Source of the DNA: Bacteroidota bacterium
GTDB lineage: Bacteria; Bacteroidota; Bacteroidia; Chitinophagales; Chitinophagaceae
Assembly (NCBI GenBank): GCA_026391195.1
Contig: JAPLEI010000161.1
Location: forward strand, 1 to 55,059
DNA: 55,059 nucleotides
Reading direction: 5' to 3'
Shown: positions 51,570 through 55,059 of the stretch, piece after piece
Numbering within the stretch: the stretch's first letter is position 1
How the letters are laid out: each line of letters opens with the position of its first letter
The notes under the pieces: generated by a model
What the model saw: the letters and a program-made list of their open reading frames with translations, nothing else
Databases searched by the model: none
Told to the model about the DNA's origin: nothing
Made by a program: the position numbers and the translations under genes

Positions 51570-52100
51570 ATGGCCAAACTAGCTGAACAGTCGGCAACAC
51601 TTCTTAAACAATGGTTTGCCATTTATACCAAACCGCGTTGGGAAAAGAAAATCGATGCGGTGCTTATCCGAAAAGGAGTAAACAGTTGGTGTCCGATTCA
51701 AAAAACAGAAAGATTTTGGAGCGACCGGAAAAAGATTATTGATGAGCCGCTTTTCCGTTCCTATGTTTTTGTGCAGATAGATGCTACTGAACGGGCTACC
51801 GTGTTATCTACTCCCGGAGTGCTCAACTTTGTATATTACGTGGGTAAACCCGCCATCATTCGGGATGAGGAAATAGACATCATCAAAAATTACCTCGGAG
51901 AGAAAGGAGCGGTTTTATCTATTATTTCCGAAGAAGGATATCGGGAAGAAACCAAAGTATTGGTGAATCACGGCGTATTTATGGGAAATGAAGGAACCGT
52001 TATTCGCGGGGGTAAGAAAAAAGTATTTGTGCGCCTCGAAAGTCTCGGACAAGTAATGGTAGTAGAATTTCCTGCCGAGTTTATTAGTCCGGTGCTTTAA
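51570..52100 (+). CDS. UpxY/NusG-like transcription antiterminator
   Basis: 176 residues. NusG N-terminal domain: WFAIYTKPRWEKKIDAVLIRKGVNSWCPIQKTERFWSDRKKIIDEPLFRSYVFVQID, then a C-terminal KOW-like domain: LVNHGVFMGNEGTVIRGGKKKVFVRLESLGQVMVVEFPAEFI. In Bacteroides, UpxY proteins bind RNA polymerase and prevent premature termination within capsular polysaccharide operons. Here no polysaccharide genes are adjacent; it lies 26 bp behind the protease gene and faces mtaB. Confidence 0.9.
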   Translation: MAKLAEQSATLLKQWFAIYTKPRWEKKIDAVLIRKGVNSWCPIQKTERFWSDRKKIIDEPLFRSYVFVQIDATERATVLSTPGVLNFVYYVGKPAIIRDEEIDIIKNYLGEKGAVLSIISEEGYREETKVLVNHGVFMGNEGTVIRGGKKKVFVRLESLGQVMVVEFPAEFISPVL

Positions 52101-52110
52101 TAGTTTCGGT

Positions 52111-53382
52111 TTAATTCAAGGTCCAATCCATAATCTGGTGGGCCCATTCTTCGCGATACGGGGTTTTTACCCGAATATAGTTATCTGTATAACCCTCCAT
52201 CATACCATTTTTGTTAAAATCTTCCCACAGCACTTTTCGGTTGGTACCGATAAATTTTTCCTGAAACGACTGTTGCAATCGGTAAGAAAGATTTCTCAAT
52301 ATTTTATTTCGTTCGTTTCTGATAGCAACCGGCACTACTGGCTGAATCTGAAGTGCTTGGGTATTATCTCTTTCGGAATAGGTAAATACATGCAGATAGG
52401 CCACATCCAGCGATTGAATAAATTGAACCGTTTCTTGAAAATCTTCGTGCGTTTCGCCAGGAAATCCAACAATCACATCCACCCCAATGGCAGCATGGGG
52501 CATTACTTTTTTTATCAGGGCAACTTTTTCTGCATACAATTCGCTCCGGTATCTTCTGCGCATTGCGGCCAGTGTTTTATTACTGCCACTTTGCAGGGGA
52601 ATATGAAAATGGGGCATAAAACTCGATCCCGCTGCCACTGTTTCAATAATTTCGGAGGTAAGTAAATTCGGTTCTATAGACGATATCCGATATCGGGGTA
52701 CTGCCTGTTGTTTGTTGAGCGCAGCAACCAATTCGGTGAAGTTTTCGGCACGTTCCCCTAGTGCATTCAACCCAAAATCTCCCAGATTTACCCCTGTTAA
52801 TACGATTTCCTTCACACCATTTTTTGCGAGGGTTTCTGTTTGTTTTAGCACTTCCGTTATGGTATTGCTTCGGCTCTTTCCCCGGGCAAGTGGAATAGTA
52901 CAAAAAGTACAGGAGTAATCACATCCATCCTGCACCTTTAAAAAACTTCTGGTTCGGTCGCTCAACGATACTGCTGCATGAAAATCTTGCACGGTTTCTA
53001 TATCGCAACTGCAAATTTTGGCTGTTCCGGTTCGGGTGAGGTTTTTCAGGTGGGAAGTAAGGTTAAATTTTTCTGCTGCCCCTAAAACCAGATCTACCCC
53101 CTGAATACCGGCAATTTCCTGTGGTTTCAGCTGGGCATAACAACCAGTAATCACCACAAAACTTTCGGGAGCCTGCCGGCGGATGCGGCGAACCAACTGT
53201 CGGCATTCTTTGTCGGCATTTTCGGTTACCGAACAGGTATTGATTACATAAATGTCGGCTTCCTCCTCAAAAGGGCGTTTTACAAAACCTTCCAGCTCAA
53301 CCATACGGGCAAGGGAGGATGTTTCTGAATAGTTCAGTTTACATCCCAGAGTATGAAAGGCAATGGTAGGATTGTTTTCCAT
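52111..53382 (-). CDS. mtaB: tRNA t6A37 methylthiotransferase (MtaB)
   Basis: 423 residues from the ATG at 53382. Converts t6A37 to ms2t6A37 in tRNAs reading ANN codons. N-terminal UPF0004 domain with three cluster cysteines (HTLGCKLNYSE, INTCSVTENADKECRQ, VVITGCYAQL), radical-SAM cluster CDYSCTFC with the preceding SFLKVQDG, HIPLQSGSNKTLAAMRRRY, and GVDVIVGFPGETHEDF. The final 55 residues form a TRAM-like RNA-binding tail. MiaB is excluded by the HTLGCKLN opening. Confidence 0.93.
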   Translation of the reverse strand: MENNPTIAFHTLGCKLNYSETSSLARMVELEGFVKRPFEEEADIYVINTCSVTENADKECRQLVRRIRRQAPESFVVITGCYAQLKPQEIAGIQGVDLVLGAAEKFNLTSHLKNLTRTGTAKICSCDIETVQDFHAAVSLSDRTRSFLKVQDGCDYSCTFCTIPLARGKSRSNTITEVLKQTETLAKNGVKEIVLTGVNLGDFGLNALGERAENFTELVAALNKQQAVPRYRISSIEPNLLTSEIIETVAAGSSFMPHFHIPLQSGSNKTLAAMRRRYRSELYAEKVALIKKVMPHAAIGVDVIVGFPGETHEDFQETVQFIQSLDVAYLHVFTYSERDNTQALQIQPVVPVAIRNERNKILRNLSYRLQQSFQEKFIGTNRKVLWEDFNKNGMMEGYTDNYIRVKTPYREEWAHQIMDWTLN

Positions 53383-53476
53383 GAGGCGCAAAGATAGGGT
53401 AGTTTAAAAAAACGGACTTTCCCAACTGGCCCAAGACCTTAATATTCTATTAAAAATCATATAAACCCCGCTCTCA

Positions 53477-53508
53477 TTTCCCAATTTAGTATTAATAAGG
53501 TATGTTTG
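53477..53508 (+). promoter_or_regulatory. Predicted promoter of the DUF2723 gene
   Basis: TTTC at 53477-53480, 20-bp spacer, then TATGTTTG at 53501-53508, an exact TAnnTTTG. The predicted transcription start is about 22 bases before the ATG at 53534. Confidence 0.55.
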
Positions 53509-53533
53509 CGGGTACGTTTTAAACACCTAAACT

Positions 53534-55059
53534 ATGCAGTTTAACAAGATCAACAATATTGTCGGCTGGGCCGTTTGCCTGATCGCCTGTACCGTGTACA
53601 TAATGACCGCTGAAGCGGGAGGCAGTTTTTGGGATTGCGGCGAGTTCGTGAGCAGTTGCTTTAAACTTCAAATTCCCCACCCACCCGGGGCCCCATTATT
53701 TGTGCTGTTGGGCCGACTCTTTATCATTGTTTTCGGTGATAATCCCCTTACCGCCGCCCGTGCCGTTAATATTATGAGTGCACTGGCCAGTGGTTTTACG
53801 ATTTTGTTTTTGTTCTGGACCATCACCCATTTTGCCCGCAGAATTGCCGGAGTTAAAGTGGTAGATGTGATTAGCAATGCCCAAATATGGACTATCATGG
53901 GTGCCGGAGTAGTAGGTGCCCTTGCCTATACATTCAGCGATTCTTTCTGGTACAGTGCAGTGGAGGGTGAGGTATATGCCCTTTCTTCCTTCTTTACCGC
54001 CATCGTATTCTGGTCGATCCTCAAATGGGAAGCCCATGCTGATGAGCCCGGTGCAGATAAGTGGATTGTGTTTATTTTCTTCCTGATGGGATTGTCTATA
54101 GGAGTACACTTGCTTAACTTGCTTACCGTTCCAGCAATTGTGATGGTATTTTATTTCCGTCGAAGGGAATACTTTGCTTACGCAACCTTGCGTAAATGGT
54201 TCTTTCGTTTAACGATTGTCGGTGGAGCAATTGGTATGATAGGTGGTTTGGTAATGGCCTCCTCCGATGCCTCTGAACAAGTGCCGATGGATGGAACGAT
54301 GGTAGCATTGATTTTATTCGGTACCCTAATTGCAATTAGTTTGTTATTTGCTTTCGAAAAGCTTTATCCCAAGCAGAAAGAGGTTTATGGTGGAACCTAT
54401 ATCTTTTTCCTGCTTTCCTGTGTAATATTAGGGTTTACCCTTTTTGTGGTAATTCCGTATTCTATTAAAGGTGCCGGATTTTTCGACCGCATTTTTGTAA
54501 ATAATTTCGGTACGCCTTTCTTCGTAGGGTTTGCATTTTTCTTTCTACTGCTCGCTATCGGTATCCGTTTTGGTCTCTCTTTGGCTGCTAAAAAAGGTTG
54601 GCATTATCTAACGCTGGGATTATGGAGTATTACTTTCCTACTAGTAGGATATAGTGCCTATGTAACTACGCTGTTACGCAGTAATGCCGACCCTTCTGTG
54701 GATATGTATAATGTAGACAATCCCATCAGTTTGGTGGGGTACTTAGGAAGAGAACAATATGGCGATTTTCCGCTGGTATACGGACAAAAATTCACTGCCC
54801 GTCCATATGATCTTAAAAGTACCGGTATGCGGTATCAAAAATCTGGCGATAAATACATCGAAATTGGTGAGGACAGAAAGTATGTATATATGCCAGAAGA
54901 CAAAATGGTATTTCCTCGCGTTTGGGATGCCAGTAACGACCAATACCATGCCGATTATTATGCGCAAGTATTGGGGATAGGCCAAAACAAAGATGGCACG
55001 TATGATGCTGCTCCCAATCAGGGTGATAACCTGAAATTCTTTACTTCGTATCAGATTTA
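53534..55059 (+). CDS. DUF2723 multi-pass membrane protein (protein O-mannosyltransferase-like), 3' end beyond window
   Basis: The frame is open from the ATG at 53534 to the last base, at least 508 codons; no stop is reached. The opening MQFNKINNIVGWAVCLIACTVYIMTAEAGGSFWDCGEF, followed by PHPPGAPLFVLLGRLF, SDSFWYSAVEGEVYALSSFFTAIVFWSILKW and GLSIGVHLLNLLTVPAI, is characteristic of DUF2723, a Bacteroidota GT-C-like family with many helices. The Asp and Glu in DCGEF and EGEVYA fit GT-C acidic active-site positions. It probably transfers a lipid-linked sugar to exported proteins. Full-length members exceed 1000 residues. Confidence 0.9.
   Translation, partial: MQFNKINNIVGWAVCLIACTVYIMTAEAGGSFWDCGEFVSSCFKLQIPHPPGAPLFVLLGRLFIIVFGDNPLTAARAVNIMSALASGFTILFLFWTITHFARRIAGVKVVDVISNAQIWTIMGAGVVGALAYTFSDSFWYSAVEGEVYALSSFFTAIVFWSILKWEAHADEPGADKWIVFIFFLMGLSIGVHLLNLLTVPAIVMVFYFRRREYFAYATLRKWFFRLTIVGGAIGMIGGLVMASSDASEQVPMDGTMVALILFGTLIAISLLFAFEKLYPKQKEVYGGTYIFFLLSCVILGFTLFVVIPYSIKGAGFFDRIFVNNFGTPFFVGFAFFFLLLAIGIRFGLSLAAKKGWHYLTLGLWSITFLLVGYSAYVTTLLRSNADPSVDMYNVDNPISLVGYLGREQYGDFPLVYGQKFTARPYDLKSTGMRYQKSGDKYIEIGEDRKYVYMPEDKMVFPRVWDASNDQYHADYYAQVLGIGQNKDGTYDAAPNQGDNLKFFTSYQI

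Noticed and set aside
52138..52665. 175-codon plus-strand frame opposite mtaB
   Set aside because: Entirely antisense to a well-supported radical-SAM gene, low-complexity Phe/Ile/His-rich translation, no domain.

Overview
The window is a chromosomal segment of a Bacteroidota bacterium, most likely of the family Chitinophagaceae (genus not resolved). This is inferred from Bacteroidota-type promoters (TTTG, about 20 bp, TAnnTTTG), carboxypeptidase-regulatory/outer-membrane-barrel receptors, DUF2723, DUF2279, UpxY and MoaC-MoaB fusion proteins, and a bifunctional HisB. No phage, transposase or CRISPR array was seen.

Layout. 1-7.7 kb: secreted accessory proteins, namely a DUF5077/DUF3472/FKBP protein with an apparent frameshift, a TIM-barrel-like secreted protein, a lactonase-fold protein, a META/HslJ protein, and an S9 peptidase paired with a GH16 glucanase. 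A 0.4-kb gene-free stretch holds palindromic REP-like repeats. 7.8-24.1 kb: the amino-acid core, hisG-hisD-hisC-(sorbosone-dehydrogenase-like protein, cytochrome c)-hisB, then after one opposing DUF2147 gene trpE-G-D-C-F-B-A running straight into hisH-A-F-IE. All ten histidine functions and the complete tryptophan branch are present. Each half starts with a recognisable ribosome-mediated attenuator: a His-rich leader peptide before hisG and a WWW leader peptide before trpE. Both have mutually exclusive hairpins, and both start codons lie within a few bases of the predicted transcription start.

24.2-28.7 kb: a TlpA-like thioredoxin, an ArsC-family protein, an outer-membrane receptor and a small conserved Bacteroidota protein. 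28.7-41.5 kb: an all-minus-strand block in which a 12-gene molybdenum-enzyme module lies between two Fe-S electron-transfer genes that probably work together. The module holds a [2Fe-2S] subunit, a Mo subunit, cytochrome c, XdhC, MocA, MoaA, MoeA, a TSUP permease, MoaD, MoeB, MoaE and MoaCB. It supplies both a periplasmic xanthine-dehydrogenase-family oxidoreductase and most of the machinery for its molybdopterin cytosine dinucleotide cofactor.

41.6-55.1 kb: mostly housekeeping genes, namely a phosphoribosyltransferase, DUF2279 protein, phosphohexomutase, Pcm, a second outer-membrane receptor with a Gly/Met-rich loop, a DUF445 protein, tRNA-His(GTG), a tail-specific protease, an orphan UpxY/NusG-like factor, MtaB, and a DUF2723 membrane protein cut by the window end.

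The most notable system is the interleaved his/trp supra-operon. The second half of histidine synthesis lies downstream of trpA, so in the simplest reading it is governed by tryptophan supply through the trp attenuator, while the first half answers to histidine.
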